Source of the DNA: Paracoccaceae bacterium
Lineage (GTDB): Bacteria > Pseudomonadota > Alphaproteobacteria > Rhodobacterales > Rhodobacteraceae
Assembly (NCBI GenBank): GCA_020832655.1
Contig: JAFIEF010000019.1
Span: 1 to 52,482, forward strand
DNA: 52,482 nucleotides
Direction of reading: 5' to 3'
Shown here piece by piece: positions 25,792 through 35,290 of the stretch. Below the pieces are notes generated by a model. That model had not been told where the DNA came from, did no database searches, and was given only the letters and a program-made list of their open reading frames with translations. The first letter of the stretch is position 1. Each line of letters begins with the position of its first letter. The position numbers and the translations under genes were made by a program.

Positions 25792-26643
25792 TCAGCCCTG
25801 GGCAAGGGGCGCCGTAGTCAAAGCACGCGCCAGCGCACAGAACTGCTCCAGCGCGATCTCCTCGGCGCGCGCCGTTGGCGCGATGCCTGCCTCTTGCAGC
25901 AGTGCCTCGATCTGCGGGTGCAGCCCTTTCAGCGCCGCGCGCAGCATCTTGCGCCGCTGGTTGAAGGCCGCCGCCACCACCCGTTCCAGCATGCGCGCAT
26001 CGGCCGGATAGCGCGGCTCATCAAGTGCGGTGATATGCACCACGGCGGAGCTGACCTTGGGGGCGGGCGTGAACGCCTCTGGCGGCAGGGTCAGCACTAT
26101 CCGCGCCTCGGCGCGCCACTGCACCATCAGCGCCAGCCGCCCATAGGCTTTCGATCCGGGCCGCGCCACGATGCGCTCGGCCACTTCACGCTGAAACATC
26201 AGCGTCAGGCTCTGCCAATAGGGTGGCCACTGCGCAGGCGTCATCCAGCGGATCAGCAATTCGGTGCCAACGTTATAGGGCAGGTTGGCCACCACCTTTA
26301 TGGGGGGGGTCAGATGCGCCAGCGGGTCGATTTGCAGCGCGTCCCCCCCGATCACCTGCAAGCGGCCCGGATAGGCCTTGGCGATCTCGGCCAGCGCGCC
26401 CATGCAGCGTGCATCCTTTTCGATCGCCAGCACCTTGCGCGCGCCCGAGGCCAGCAGCCCCCGCGTCAGCCCGCCGGGGCCGGGGCCGATTTCCAGCACA
26501 TCGGCGCCGCTCAGATCGCCCGCCGCGCGCGCAATCCGCGCGGTCAGGTTCAGATCCAGCAGGAAGTTCTGGCCAAAGCTTTTCTTGGCGCGCAGATCAT
26601 GGGCGCGGATCACCTCGCGCAAGGGCGGCAGGTTGTCGATCAT
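25792..26643 (-). CDS. rsmA: 16S rRNA (adenine1518/1519-N6)-dimethyltransferase
   Basis: KsgA-family enzyme that dimethylates two adenines near the 3' end of 16S rRNA. 283 residues. [20 protein letters not shown] is the N-terminal motif, [16 protein letters not shown] is the SAM site and [14 protein letters not shown] holds the catalytic NLPY. ATG 26643 overlaps the pdxA stop (ATGA), so the genes are coupled; a longer start at 26667 lies inside pdxA. Confidence 0.96.
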   Translation of the reverse strand: MIDNLPPLREVIRAHDLRAKKSFGQNFLLDLNLTARIARAAGDLSGADVLEIGPGPGGLTRGLLASGARKVLAIEKDARCMGALAEIAKAYPGRLQVIGGDALQIDPLAHLTPPIKVVANLPYNVGTELLIRWMTPAQWPPYWQSLTLMFQREVAERIVARPGSKAYGRLALMVQWRAEARIVLTLPPEAFTPAPKVSSAVVHITALDEPRYPADARMLERVVAAAFNQRRKMLRAALKGLHPQIEALLQEAGIAPTARAEEIALEQFCALARALTTAPLAQG

Positions 26644-27596
26644 GCGCGCCGCCCCGCCATCTGCCAAGCCATGCGCAGCGCGGCAATCAGCGAGGACGGG
26701 TCCGCCACCCCCTGGCCCGCAATGTCATAGGCGGTGCCATGATCGGGCGAGCTGCGGATGAAGGGCAGCCCCAGCGTCACATTCACCCCGCCTGCAAAAT
26801 CAATCGTCTTGATCGGGATCAGCGCCTGATCGTGATACATGCAGATCGCCGCGTCATAGCGCGCGCGCGCTGCCTTGTGGAACATGGTGTCGGCAGGCAG
26901 GGGGCCGGTGATCTGCATGCCCTCAAGGCGCAGCCGGTCCAGCACCGGCGCGATCAGCTGCGCATCTTCCGTCCCCATCAGCCCGCCCTCGCCCGCATGC
27001 GGGTTCAGCCCCGCCACCGCCAGACGCGGCGCGTCCAACCCGAAATCGCGCCGAAGCGCGGCATGAGTGATGCGGATCGCGCGTTCCAGCTTGTCAGCAC
27101 TCAGCGCGCGCGGCACCTCGGCCAGCGCGATATGAATCGTCACCGGCACCACCCGCAATTCCGCGCAGGCCAGCATCATCACGACATCTTCCACCCCGGC
27201 CAGATCGGCCAGGTATTCGGTATGGCCGGGAAAACCGAAGCCGGCACCGGCTTTCAGCGCGGCCTTGTTGATCGGGCATGTCACCAGCCCCGAGGCTGCG
27301 CCTGCCTGTGCCAGATCCACCCCGCGCGCAATCGCGGCAACGACCCCGTCCGCATTGGCCGGATCGGGCTGGCCGGGCCGGGCGGGGGCGGCAAAGCGCA
27401 TCGGCAGGACGGGCATGCCACTGCCGCCGCCCGGCCCGGCCCCGTTCAGTAGCTCGACCGCCGCGCCCTCCGGCAGATGCGCGGGATCACCCAGCCAGAC
27501 AAACGGCACCTCGCCTTGCAGGGCGCGCCATGCCTTCAGCGCAATTTCGGGACCCACGCCAGAAGGATCCCCGCAGCTCATCACCAGAGGACGCAT
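26640..27596 (-). CDS. pdxA: 4-hydroxythreonine-4-phosphate dehydrogenase
   Basis: NAD-dependent step of pyridoxal-phosphate synthesis. 318 residues. Metal ligands lie in [28 protein letters not shown] and [11 protein letters not shown]; the C-terminus reads [23 protein letters not shown] 27596 stands after the intergenic element at 27610. The gene pair with rsmA is a common arrangement. pdxJ, which makes the final ring, is 20 kb away in this window. Confidence 0.95.
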   Translation of the reverse strand: MRPLVMSCGDPSGVGPEIALKAWRALQGEVPFVWLGDPAHLPEGAAVELLNGAGPGGGSGMPVLPMRFAAPARPGQPDPANADGVVAAIARGVDLAQAGAASGLVTCPINKAALKAGAGFGFPGHTEYLADLAGVEDVVMMLACAELRVVPVTIHIALAEVPRALSADKLERAIRITHAALRRDFGLDAPRLAVAGLNPHAGEGGLMGTEDAQLIAPVLDRLRLEGMQITGPLPADTMFHKAARARYDAAICMYHDQALIPIKTIDFAGGVNVTLGLPFIRSSPDHGTAYDIAGQGVADPSSLIAALRMAWQMAGRRA

Positions 27597-27609
27597 CCCC
27601 CCTCCCTTG

Positions 27610-27660
27610 CTTCATCTTGCCCGAAATACTCCGGGGGGGTGCAGGGGGGCAGCGCCCCCC
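27610..27660. repeat. Rhodobacterales intergenic element copy 3 with GC hairpin
   Basis: CTTCATCTTGCCCGAAATACTC (27610-27631) is followed by a G-run and a hairpin GGGGGGC (27644-27650) paired with GCCCCCC (27654-27660). It lies between the mnmA stop and the pdxA start, in the same relative orientation as copy 1. Confidence 0.7.
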
Positions 27661-27673
27661 GCCCTTGACGCCC

Positions 27674-28813
27674 TTAGCGCCCTTTCCAGATCCAGCCGCC
27701 GCCCAGGACCCGGCTGCCCTCGATTTCATAGAACACACAGGCCTGACCTGGGCTGACGCCTTCTTCGGGGGCCAGCAGCACCACCTCTGCCTCAGTGTCC
27801 GAGAGCGGGCGCAGAAGTGCCGGCGCAGGCGGGCGGGTTGAGCGCAGCTTGACCGATACCTCCCATTCGGCGCGTGCGGTGAAGGGCGCATCGCCCAGCC
27901 AGTTGATCTCGCGCAGCGGCACCACCCGCGTGGCCAGTGCCGATTTCGGCCCTACGATCACGCGCCGCGCCTCGGGGTCAAGGCGCACGACATAAAGCGG
28001 CTCTGTCAGCCCGCCAATCCCAAGACCCCGGCGCTGGCCGATGGTGTAATGGATCACGCCGTCATGGCGGCCCAGAACGCGGCCTTCGGTGTCCACGATC
28101 TTGCCGGGTTCGGCCGCGCCGGGGCGCAGCTTTTCGATCACGCGCGCATAATCGCCATCGGGCACGAAGCAGATATCCTGGCTGTCGGGCTTGTCGGCCA
28201 CGCTCAGCCCGTAGCGCGCCGCCAGCGCGCGGGTCTCGGCCTTGGAGCGCAGATGACCCAGCGGAAAGCGCAGGAAGTCAAGCTGTTCGGGCGTGGTCGA
28301 GAACAGGAAATAGCTCTGATCGCGCACCGGATCAGCGCCGCGATGCAGTTCCGGCCCCTGCGGCCCCAACTGGCGCTGGATGTAATGGCCGGTGGCCATG
28401 CAATCGGCGCCCAGATCGCGCGCGGTTTCAAGAAGGTCGCGGAACTTGACCTTTTCATTGCAGCGAATGCAGGGGATCGGGGTCGCCCCGGCCAGATAGG
28501 CATCGGCAAATTCGTCGATCACCGCGTCGCGGAACTGCGATTCGTAATCCAGCACGTAATGGGGAAAACCCATTTCCTCGGCCACGCGGCGGGCGTCATG
28601 AATGTCGCGCCCGGCGCAGCAGGCGCCTTTTTTCGCCAGCGCCGCGCCGTGATCATAAAGCTGCAAGGTCACGCCGACCACGTCATAGCCCTGCGCGGCC
28701 AGTTCCGCGGCCACGACGGAACTGTCCACACCGCCGGACATGGCGACGAGCACGCGCGTTTGCGCGGGCGGCTTGGCAAAGCCCAGCGAATTCAGGGGCG
28801 GGTCGAACGGCAT
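27674..28813 (-). CDS. mnmA: tRNA 2-thiouridylase MnmA
   Basis: Thiolates the wobble uridine of Glu, Gln and Lys tRNAs. 379 residues. PP-loop [14 protein letters not shown]; catalytic cysteines in [11 protein letters not shown] and [10 protein letters not shown]; the tRNA-specific [12 protein letters not shown] is present. ATG 28813 (MPFDPPLN) follows CCGGAG; an in-frame start at 28840 is less likely. The gene is divergent from sciP. Confidence 0.96.
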   Translation of the reverse strand: MPFDPPLNSLGFAKPPAQTRVLVAMSGGVDSSVVAAELAAQGYDVVGVTLQLYDHGAALAKKGACCAGRDIHDARRVAEEMGFPHYVLDYESQFRDAVIDEFADAYLAGATPIPCIRCNEKVKFRDLLETARDLGADCMATGHYIQRQLGPQGPELHRGADPVRDQSYFLFSTTPEQLDFLRFPLGHLRSKAETRALAARYGLSVADKPDSQDICFVPDGDYARVIEKLRPGAAEPGKIVDTEGRVLGRHDGVIHYTIGQRRGLGIGGLTEPLYVVRLDPEARRVIVGPKSALATRVVPLREINWLGDAPFTARAEWEVSVKLRSTRPPAPALLRPLSDTEAEVVLLAPEEGVSPGQACVFYEIEGSRVLGGGWIWKGR

Positions 28814-28951
28814 GGCGGTACTCCGGGGTATTGAGCGCAAAATATAGGAAAATGCGTTCTATTCTCAAGACCCGATAACTGCGCTTGTAAACCACCAATT
28901 AATTTGCACAGGCCAAGCTGGTGTCTTGTAGGGGTAAGGAAAGGGTACCCG

Positions 28952-29230
28952 ATGTATATCAGAAAGGTTGAAGGGCCGCGCGCTGTCACCCTGCCGGATG
29001 GGCGCGTTCTGTCTTTGGCGGATCTGCCGCCGGAAAACACGCGCCGCTGGGTTGCCAGCCGCAAGGCAGTGGTGGTGCTGGCGGTTGAACATGGCCTGAT
29101 CACCAAGCAGACCGCGCTGGAACGCTATGACCTCAGCGCCGAGGAATTCTCGCTCTGGCAGGCGGCCATCGTCCAGCACGGGGTCGAGGCGCTGAAAGTG
29201 ACCGCGTTGCAAAAATATAGACAACTTTAG
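28952..29230 (+). CDS. sciP: SciP-like small inhibitor of CtrA
   Basis: A 92-residue DUF1153-family helix-turn-helix protein; the Caulobacter member, SciP, binds CtrA and blocks its transcriptional activation. Key region: PPENTRRWVASRKAVVVLAV, then HGLITKQTALERYDLSAEEF. ATG 28952 follows GGTAAGGAAAGGG; an earlier start at 28904 has no family sequence. It lies 87 bases upstream of ctrA in the same direction, so the activator and its antagonist sit side by side here. Confidence 0.9.
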   Translation: MYIRKVEGPRAVTLPDGRVLSLADLPPENTRRWVASRKAVVVLAVEHGLITKQTALERYDLSAEEFSLWQAAIVQHGVEALKVTALQKYRQL

Positions 29231-29246
29231 ATTGTTTTTGTAATCT

Positions 29247-29272
29247 GTTACTAACGGTAACATAGAATTAAC
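29247..29272. promoter_or_regulatory. GTTAC inverted repeat and TTAAC site upstream of ctrA
   Basis: GTTAC (29247-29251) and GTAAC (29257-29261) form an inverted repeat around TAACG, and TTAAC (29268-29272) is a half-site of the type recognised by CtrA. All lie within 75 bases of the ctrA start, so autoregulation is plausible, but no full TTAA-N7-TTAA site is visible. Confidence 0.35.
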
Positions 29273-29317
29273 GATTATCAACCAGTCTGGTCTCAGGAAC
29301 GAATTGAGGAGAACCTT

Positions 29318-30034
29318 ATGCGCGTTTTGCTCGTTGAAGATGACCCGACAACGGCCCGCAGCATCGAACTGATGCTGACGCATTCAAATTTCAATGTTTA
29401 CAGCACCGATATGGGGGAAGAGGCGATAGAGCTGAGCAAGCTCTATGATTACGATCTGATCCTGCTGGATCTGAACCTGCCGGATGTCGGTGGTCTGGAT
29501 GTCCTGCGTCAGATCAGGCTGGCGCGCGTTGATACGCCGATCCTGATCCTGACCGGGGAATCCGACACCGAAACCAAGCTGCGCGGTTTCGGTAGCGGGG
29601 CAGATGATTACCTGACCAAGCCGTTTCACCGCGAAGAACTGGTCGCGCGCATCCATGCGATTGTGCGCCGCAGCCAGGGGCATTCGCAATCGGTGATCCA
29701 TACTGGCGAGATTGCCGTCAATCTGGATACCAAAACGGTCGAGGTGGATGGACGAATCGTCCATCTGACCGGCAAGGAATACCAGATGCTGGAGCTGCTC
29801 AGCCTGCGCAAGGGCACAACCTTGACCAAAGAAATGTTCCTCAACCACCTTTATGGCGGCATGGATGAGCCGGAGCTGAAGATCATCGATGTCTTCATCT
29901 GCAAGCTGCGCAAGAAACTGGCCGAGGCCACGGGGGGCGAGAATTACATCGAAACCGTCTGGGGCCGCGGCTATGTGCTGCGCGATCCGGTGGCACCCGA
30001 AAGCGTGCGTCCGGTCAAGGCGCTGAGCGCCTGA
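29318..30034 (+). CDS. ctrA: cell-cycle response regulator CtrA
   Basis: OmpR-family master regulator of cell cycle, motility and gene-transfer-agent genes in alphaproteobacteria. 238 residues. The receiver domain has [10 protein letters not shown] with phospho-acceptor Asp51 and [15 protein letters not shown]. The winged-helix effector domain includes [20 protein letters not shown] and FICKLRKKL, then [14 protein letters not shown]. The gene follows sciP and is closed by a hairpin at 30053. The N-terminus ([20 protein letters not shown]) matches the Caulobacter form. Confidence 0.98.
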   Translation: MRVLLVEDDPTTARSIELMLTHSNFNVYSTDMGEEAIELSKLYDYDLILLDLNLPDVGGLDVLRQIRLARVDTPILILTGESDTETKLRGFGSGADDYLTKPFHREELVARIHAIVRRSQGHSQSVIHTGEIAVNLDTKTVEVDGRIVHLTGKEYQMLELLSLRKGTTLTKEMFLNHLYGGMDEPELKIIDVFICKLRKKLAEATGGENYIETVWGRGYVLRDPVAPESVRPVKALSA

Positions 30035-30052
30035 GGCGCTGTTGGTGGTGGT

Positions 30053-30090
30053 CCGGCGGCTGTTGTTCGGGCCGCCGGGGCTGTTTGTGC
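30053..30090 (+). terminator. ctrA terminator
   Basis: CCGGCGGC (30053-30060), loop TGTTGTTCGG, GCCGCCGG (30071-30078), then a tail GGCTGTTTGTGCC with a short T-run. It starts 19 bases after the ctrA stop. Confidence 0.6.
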
Positions 30091-30146
30091 CGGTGATGCA
30101 TTGACCCGCTGCCCGGAGATATCCGCCACCGCACGCCTCGACATCT

Positions 30147-30176
30147 GGTCCCGATACCCGGTCCCGATGTGTCGGG
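30147..30176. repeat. short GGTCCCGAT tandem repeat and hairpin
   Basis: GGTCCCGAT stands at 30147-30155 and again at 30160-30168, a 13-bp period. The second copy also forms a CCCGA-TGTG-TCGGG hairpin. No gene is visible between ctrA and ychF, and this is part of the 687-base gap (30035-30721). Confidence 0.5.
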
Positions 30177-30195
30177 GGATCGTGCCCGTCGTTCC

Positions 30196-30460
30196 ATCAT
30201 GTATCATCTGGTGATGGCGCACTGATCATGCCCCCGCGCGCGCGGTATCATGCCAGCAAGGGCTACAGCCCCGGCTAGAACCCGCATCATGCCCCCGCGC
30301 GCGCGGTATCATGTCGCGCCCATCACTTCCCCCTCATTGCAATAACATCATGCCCCCGCGCGCGCGGTATCATGGTTTTTCAGGCCCACGGGTTTGATGC
30401 GGTATCATGCGCTCCCCCCCCGCGCGCGGTATCATGCCCCCCCGCGCGCGGTTGACGCGG
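30196..30460. repeat. array of 28-bp GC palindromes at 61-bp period
   Basis: Three identical 28-bp units start at 30225, 30286 and 30347, exactly 61 bp apart, with unrelated 33-bp spacers. Each unit is ATCATG, a C-run, the perfect palindrome CCGCGCGCGCGG and TATCATG. A core-deleted form (ATCATGTATCAT) lies at 30196-30207. Two degenerate units crowd the right end (30393-30409 and 30404-30460). No cas gene is in view, so although the spacing is CRISPR-like it is better called a repeat of unknown function. The (CG)n core could form Z-DNA or a hairpin. The rest of the ctrA-ychF gap shows no gene. Confidence 0.85.
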
Positions 30461-30721
30461 TTGAGATGCGCATTGATCGGTTTCGCGCCGTGGTGATCCG
30501 CAGTGCTGCCGTGACGGGCGCGCAACGCCCATCCCGCCGCGATCTGATGCAGACCCCGCCCTGCCGTGACATCGCGCAACACCCACCCAGCCGCGCTACC
30601 GCGCATGGTCCGGCCTGCGCGGCCTGCGCGCTTTGCTGCCCATATCCCGGCCGCCCTTGTCACCGGGCCGGACTCCCCCTAAAAGCCAGCGCCACCAATG
30701 CTGTCAGAAAGGGATTTGGTC

Positions 30722-31819
30722 ATGGGCTTCAAGATGGGGATTGTCGGCCTGCCGAATGTGGGCAAATCGACCTTGTTCAATGCCCTGACGAAAACTGCCG
30801 CAGCGCAGGCGGCAAATTTCCCCTTTTGCACAATTGAACCCAATACCGGCGATGTCGCCGTGCCCGATGCACGGCTGCACAAGCTGGCAGGGATCGCAAA
30901 ATCGCGCGAGGTGATCCCCGCGCGCCTGACTTTTGTCGATATCGCGGGGCTGGTGCGCGGCGCCTCCAAGGGCGAGGGCTTGGGCAACCAGTTTCTGGCC
31001 AATATCCGCGAGGTGGATGCCATTGCCCATGTGCTGCGCTGTTTCGAGGATGATGATGTCACCCATGTCGAGGGGCGCATCGACCCCTTGGCCGATGCAG
31101 AGACCATCGAGACCGAACTGATGATCGCCGATATGGATTCGATCGAGCGGCGGCTGCAGAACCTGTCGCGCAAGCTGCGCGGCGGCGACAAGGAAGCGCT
31201 GGATCAGGATCGTCTGCTGCGCGCGGCGCTGGCCGCGCTGGAAGCGGGGCGACCTGCCCGCACCGTCGATGTCGCGGTCGAGGACATGAAAACCTGGCGC
31301 CTGCTGCAATTGCTGACCGCCAAGCCGGTGCTGTTTGTGTGCAATGTCGAAGAAGCCTCTGCCGGGACAGGAAACGCGCAATCGCAAAAGGTGGCAGAGA
31401 TGGCCGCCGCGCAAGGTGCCGCGCATGTGGTGATTTCAGCCCGGATCGAGGAAGAGATCAGCCAGCTTGACGCCGAAGAGGCTGCGCTGTTCCTGTCCGA
31501 GATGGGGCTGGAGGAAGCTGGCCTCGACCGGCTGATCCGGGCAGGCTACGCGCTTTTGGGCTTGCAGACCTATTTCACTGTCGGCCCGAAAGAGGCCCGC
31601 GCATGGACCATCCCGGTCGGCGTGCTGGCCCCGCAAGCCGCAGGTGTCATCCACGGTGACTTCGAGCGCGGTTTCATCCGCGCTGAAACCGTTGCCTTTG
31701 ATGATTATGTCGCCTGCGGCGGAGAAGCGGGCGCGCGCGATGCCGGCAAATTGCGGGTCGAGGGCAAATCCTATGTCGTGCGTGACGGCGATGTGATGCA
31801 TTTCCTGTTCAATGCCTGA
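30722..31819 (+). CDS. ychF: redox/translation-linked GTPase-like ATPase YchF
   Basis: Obg-related P-loop ATPase (OLA1/YchF) that binds ribosomes and responds to oxidative stress. 365 residues. G1 motif is GLPNVGKST (residues 9-17), G3 is [17 protein letters not shown], and the ATP-specific change in G4 is seen in VLFVCNVEE. The C-terminal TGS domain carries [13 protein letters not shown]-type sequence and [17 protein letters not shown] 30722 (MGFKMGIVG) follows AAAGGGA; the longer start at 30698 is rejected. It is followed by the histidine kinase gene after 71 bases. Confidence 0.96.
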   Translation: MGFKMGIVGLPNVGKSTLFNALTKTAAAQAANFPFCTIEPNTGDVAVPDARLHKLAGIAKSREVIPARLTFVDIAGLVRGASKGEGLGNQFLANIREVDAIAHVLRCFEDDDVTHVEGRIDPLADAETIETELMIADMDSIERRLQNLSRKLRGGDKEALDQDRLLRAALAALEAGRPARTVDVAVEDMKTWRLLQLLTAKPVLFVCNVEEASAGTGNAQSQKVAEMAAAQGAAHVVISARIEEEISQLDAEEAALFLSEMGLEEAGLDRLIRAGYALLGLQTYFTVGPKEARAWTIPVGVLAPQAAGVIHGDFERGFIRAETVAFDDYVACGGEAGARDAGKLRVEGKSYVVRDGDVMHFLFNA

Positions 31820-31890
31820 TCGGCGGGATTTGACTTTGCGCCGGGCTTGGGCTTGTCTGGATAGTGGTCGTTGATCTGAAGGGTGTGCAT

Positions 31891-33735
31891 ATGCGCCGGC
31901 CCCGCCTTCTTGCGCTGCTGGTCGCGGCTGGTGCCGTGGCTGCCATTCTGGCCAGCCTCGGGGTGTTGGTCTGGCAACGCGCGACTGCGCATTACCTTGG
32001 CGAATTGCATGATCGCGGCCAGAACACGCTCAGCCTGACCGAATCCGCGCTGCGCGGCCAGCTTGCCCGATTTGAGCGCCTGCCCGCCATTGTCGCCGAT
32101 CAGCGTGTGATCCGGTCGCTGGTGCTGTCGCCGCGCAATGAAGACCTGATACTGGCGGCGAATCTGTATCTGCGTGACACCGCAACGCAGCTTGGCGCGT
32201 CCGATATCTATGTCATGTACCGCGATGGCGAGACGCTGGCTGCCAGCAATTTCGACCAGCCGCACAGCTTCGTTGGCGGGAACTTTGCCTTTCGGCCCTA
32301 TTTCCACGACGCGCTGGATCATGGCGAGGGGCGGTTCTTTGCGCTGGGGACGACATCACTGAAACGCGGCTATTATTTCGGCGCGCCGATTGATGTGGCC
32401 GGGCAGCGCCGCGGGGTGATGGTGATCAAGATCGATGTCGACGAGATCGAGCAGACCTGGGCCTCGGATGATATGCGCATCATCGTCACTGACCCCGAAC
32501 GCATTGTGTTCCTGTCGAACCGTCAGGACTGGCTGTTCAAATCCTTTGGTCCGCTAAGCGCCGAGCGTCTGGCGCGCACGCAGGCCACGCGCCGCTATGC
32601 CAATGCCGAGATCGGGCAGATCGACTATTCGCGCCAGCGGGATGCGCGTGGCTTCGATCTGCTGAGCACGGCTGATCAGGGGCAGGCGCGCAGCGAATAT
32701 CTGGTGGTTGCTGCCCCGATGCCCGAAGCCGAATGGACCGTGCAGGTGCTTTTGAACACACGCCCCGCGCGCATGCAGGCGGCCAGCGTGGTGGCGGTGG
32801 GGGCGCTGGCGCTGGGGCTGATCGTGCTGAGCGGGTTGATATTGTGGCAAAGGCGTCGCCAGCTTGCCGAAAGGCTGGCGGTGCAGCAAGCGGCCAAGGA
32901 TGAGCTGGAAGCGCGCGTGAAGCAGCGTACCTCGCAGCTTGGGGCGGCCAACGCCGCGCTTCATGCCGAGATTGCCGAACGCCGCGCCACCGAGGCGCGC
33001 CTGCGTCAGACCCAGTCGGAACTGGTACAGGCGGGCAAGTTGGCCGCGCTGGGGCAGATGTCAGCAGCGCTGAGCCATGAATTCAACCAGCCGCTTGCCG
33101 CCGCGCGCAATTATGCCGAGAACGCGCAACTGTTGCTGGATCGCGCACGCGGCAAGGACGCCCGCGACAACATCACCCGCATTCTGGGGATGATCGACCG
33201 CATGACCCGCATCAGCCGCCATCTGCGCAATTTTGCGCGCAAACCCAACCAGAAGCTGCGCCCGGTCGATCTGGGGCAGGTGGTGGCGGATGCGCAGGAA
33301 TTGCTGGGCTGGCGTCTGCGCAAGGCCGGTGTCACGCTTCAGGTCGATCTGGGCGAGACGCCATTGATGGTCACTGCCGGGGCGGTGCGGTTTCAGCAGG
33401 TTCTGGTCAATCTGATCACCAATGCGATTGACGCGGTCGAAGGCCGGCCTGACACCAGCTTGACGCTGCATGCGATGCAGCGCGGCGACAGCGTCATCGT
33501 GGTGCTGCGCGATCACGGGCCGGGCGTGCCCGAGCAGGTGCTGGCGCGCATTTTCGACCCGTTCTTTTCCACCAAGGAGGTTGGCAAGGGGCTGGGGCTG
33601 GGGCTGTCGATTTCCTACAATATCATGCGTGACTTTGGCGGCAGCCTGTCCTTTCGCAACCACCCTGATGGCGGCGCGGAATTCACCTTGACGCTGCGCG
33701 CCGCCCAGGCCCGCCCGGCAGAGGCCGCGCAATGA
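31891..33735 (+). CDS. sensor histidine kinase, DctB type
   Basis: A 614-residue membrane sensor. An N-terminal helix (LLALLVAAGAVAAILASLG) and a second near residue 300 (VAVGALALGLIVLSGLILW) bracket a periplasmic dCache-like region. Then come a coiled linker and the H-box ALSHEFNQPLAAARNY (His396), N-box NLITNAIDAVEG and G-boxes VGKGLGLGLSISYN. DctB senses C4-dicarboxylates, but the neighbours are a TAXI TRAP system, so the ligand may differ. ATG 31891 follows GAAGGG. The stop overlaps the regulator start (ATGA). Confidence 0.9.
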   Translation: MRRPRLLALLVAAGAVAAILASLGVLVWQRATAHYLGELHDRGQNTLSLTESALRGQLARFERLPAIVADQRVIRSLVLSPRNEDLILAANLYLRDTATQLGASDIYVMYRDGETLAASNFDQPHSFVGGNFAFRPYFHDALDHGEGRFFALGTTSLKRGYYFGAPIDVAGQRRGVMVIKIDVDEIEQTWASDDMRIIVTDPERIVFLSNRQDWLFKSFGPLSAERLARTQATRRYANAEIGQIDYSRQRDARGFDLLSTADQGQARSEYLVVAAPMPEAEWTVQVLLNTRPARMQAASVVAVGALALGLIVLSGLILWQRRRQLAERLAVQQAAKDELEARVKQRTSQLGAANAALHAEIAERRATEARLRQTQSELVQAGKLAALGQMSAALSHEFNQPLAAARNYAENAQLLLDRARGKDARDNITRILGMIDRMTRISRHLRNFARKPNQKLRPVDLGQVVADAQELLGWRLRKAGVTLQVDLGETPLMVTAGAVRFQQVLVNLITNAIDAVEGRPDTSLTLHAMQRGDSVIVVLRDHGPGVPEQVLARIFDPFFSTKEVGKGLGLGLSISYNIMRDFGGSLSFRNHPDGGAEFTLTLRAAQARPAEAAQ

Positions 33736-35129
33736 GACAGGCGCAGGTGTTGCTGGTCGATGATGATGCCGATCTGCGCGCCTCGACCATTCAGGCGCTG
33801 GATCTGGCCGAACTGACCTCGGTCGGGGTGGCGGATGCGGCTTCGGCGCTGGACCGGATCACCGCCGGGTTTGCCGGTGTGGTCATCACTGATATCCGCA
33901 TGCCCGATATGGATGGCATGACCTTGATGAACCGCATCCACGAGGTCGACAGCGATATTCCCGTAATCCTGATCACCGGTCATGGCGATGTGCCGCTGGC
34001 GGTGCGGGCCATGCGCGAAGGGGCGCATGACTTCATCGAGAAGCCGTTTTCGGGTGCGCAGCTTTCCTCGATCACGGCGCGGGCGCTGGAATTTCGCGCC
34101 CTTGTGCTGGAAAATCGTCGCTTGCGCGCCGTGGCAGGGCAGGCCGATGATCTGGAAGCGCGGCTTGTGGGGCGTTCGGATGCGATGGTGGCGCTGCGGC
34201 GCGATATGCGCACCATCGGCCCGTCGGATGCCGATGTTCTGATCGTGGGCGAGACCGGCACCGGCAAGGAAGTGGTGGCGCGCGCGCTGCATGATTTGTC
34301 GCCGCGCGCCGAACGCCCCTTTATCGCCATCGCCTGTTCCGCCTTGCCCGAAACGCTGATCGAATCCGAGTTGTTCGGCCACGAGGCAGGTGCCTTTCCC
34401 GGTGCGATCCGGGCGCGGATGGGCAAGTTCGACCATGCGCGTGGCGGCACCATCCTGCTGGATGATATTGGCGCGATGCCGGTTGCGGTTCAAGGCAAGC
34501 TCTTGCGGGTGTTGCAGGATCGGGTGATCACCCCCCTGGGGTCGAATGTCGAGCATGAGCTGGATCTGCGCTTCATCGCCACCAGCCGCACCAGGCTGGA
34601 GGATGAGGTGTCTGCCGGGCGGTTTCGCGCGGATCTGTTCTATCTGCTGAATGTCGTCAATCTGCGTGTGCCCGCGCTGTCTGAACGGCTGGAGGACATC
34701 CCCGCGCTGTTCAACCGCCTGCTGCACGAAGCCTGCCTGCGCCATCGCCTGCCTGCGCGCGTGGCCCCGGCTGCGCTGCTGGCTGATCTGTCGCGCATGG
34801 CCTGGCCGGGGAATGTGCGCGAATTGCGCAACACCGCCGAGCGCTATGCCCTGGGGCTGACGCAAGAGCGCGACACCGCGCCGGGAACCATGTCCGGCCA
34901 GTCATTGGCACAGCAGATGGCCGCGCATGAACGCCGCGTGCTGACCAATGCGCTGATCCGTCATCGCGGCATGCTGAAGCCGGTCTATGAATCGCTGGGC
35001 CTGTCGCGCAAGGCGCTGTATGACAAGATGCGCAGATATGGCCTGGAGAAGGGCAGCTTTCAGCACGAGCCAGCATCCGACCCGGCGGAACGTGTGGAAA
35101 TCGACACATCTGTACGCCCAGATGGGTAG
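33732..35129 (+). CDS. NtrC-family response regulator, DctD type
   Basis: A 465-residue sigma-54 activator-like protein. Receiver domain with Asp54 (VVITDIRMPDMDG); AAA+ domain with Walker A GETGTGKEVVARALH. The sigma-54-contact motif reads GAFPGA instead of GAFTGA, and Walker B ends in DD (TILLDDIGAMP) where DE is usual, so sigma-54 dependence should be checked. A Fis-type HTH (HRGMLKPVYESLGLSRKALYDK) ends it. It is translationally coupled to the kinase and precedes the TRAP genes it probably controls. Confidence 0.9.
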   Translation: MRQAQVLLVDDDADLRASTIQALDLAELTSVGVADAASALDRITAGFAGVVITDIRMPDMDGMTLMNRIHEVDSDIPVILITGHGDVPLAVRAMREGAHDFIEKPFSGAQLSSITARALEFRALVLENRRLRAVAGQADDLEARLVGRSDAMVALRRDMRTIGPSDADVLIVGETGTGKEVVARALHDLSPRAERPFIAIACSALPETLIESELFGHEAGAFPGAIRARMGKFDHARGGTILLDDIGAMPVAVQGKLLRVLQDRVITPLGSNVEHELDLRFIATSRTRLEDEVSAGRFRADLFYLLNVVNLRVPALSERLEDIPALFNRLLHEACLRHRLPARVAPAALLADLSRMAWPGNVRELRNTAERYALGLTQERDTAPGTMSGQSLAQQMAAHERRVLTNALIRHRGMLKPVYESLGLSRKALYDKMRRYGLEKGSFQHEPASDPAERVEIDTSVRPDG

Positions 35130-35137
35130 AATTCTAC
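35107..35137. promoter_or_regulatory. palindromes at the end of dctD-like gene
   Basis: CATCTG (35107-35112) and CAGATG (35119-35124) form a hairpin, directly followed by the perfect palindrome GTAGAATTCTAC (35126-35137), which contains the regulator stop codon. They lie 150 bases upstream of the TRAP start, a normal distance for an enhancer site. No clear -24/-12 sigma-54 promoter was found in the gap. Confidence 0.45.
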
Positions 35138-35290
35138 ACATTGCAGTATCAGTTTGCCCAATATTGTCACAGATGCTGCATCGAGATGCTTGCAATCTGT
35201 TCATGCCCTGCTTTCACTGCCTGCATGCAGGGTCTGCCCGTGGAGGGGCGGGCCTGAGCATGGACATACGCAAACCAAGGGGAGGTCCCA

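Noticed and set aside
26223-27452. A 409-residue plus-strand frame opposite rsmA and pdxA
   Set aside because: Antisense to two enzymes with intact catalytic motifs.
30225-30374. CRISPR array call for the 61-bp repeats
   Set aside because: Only three perfect units, no cas genes in view, ATCATG direct repeats at the unit ends, and degenerate units packed at the right end; kept as an unexplained repeat instead.
30394-30837. A 147-residue plus-strand frame across the palindrome array and ychF start
   Set aside because: Its translation follows the repeat sequence and ends within ychF in another frame; no ribosome site or domain.
35130-35290. A sigma-54 (-24/-12) promoter before the TAXI TRAP gene
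   Set aside because: No GG-N10-GC pair with flanking consensus was found in the gap.
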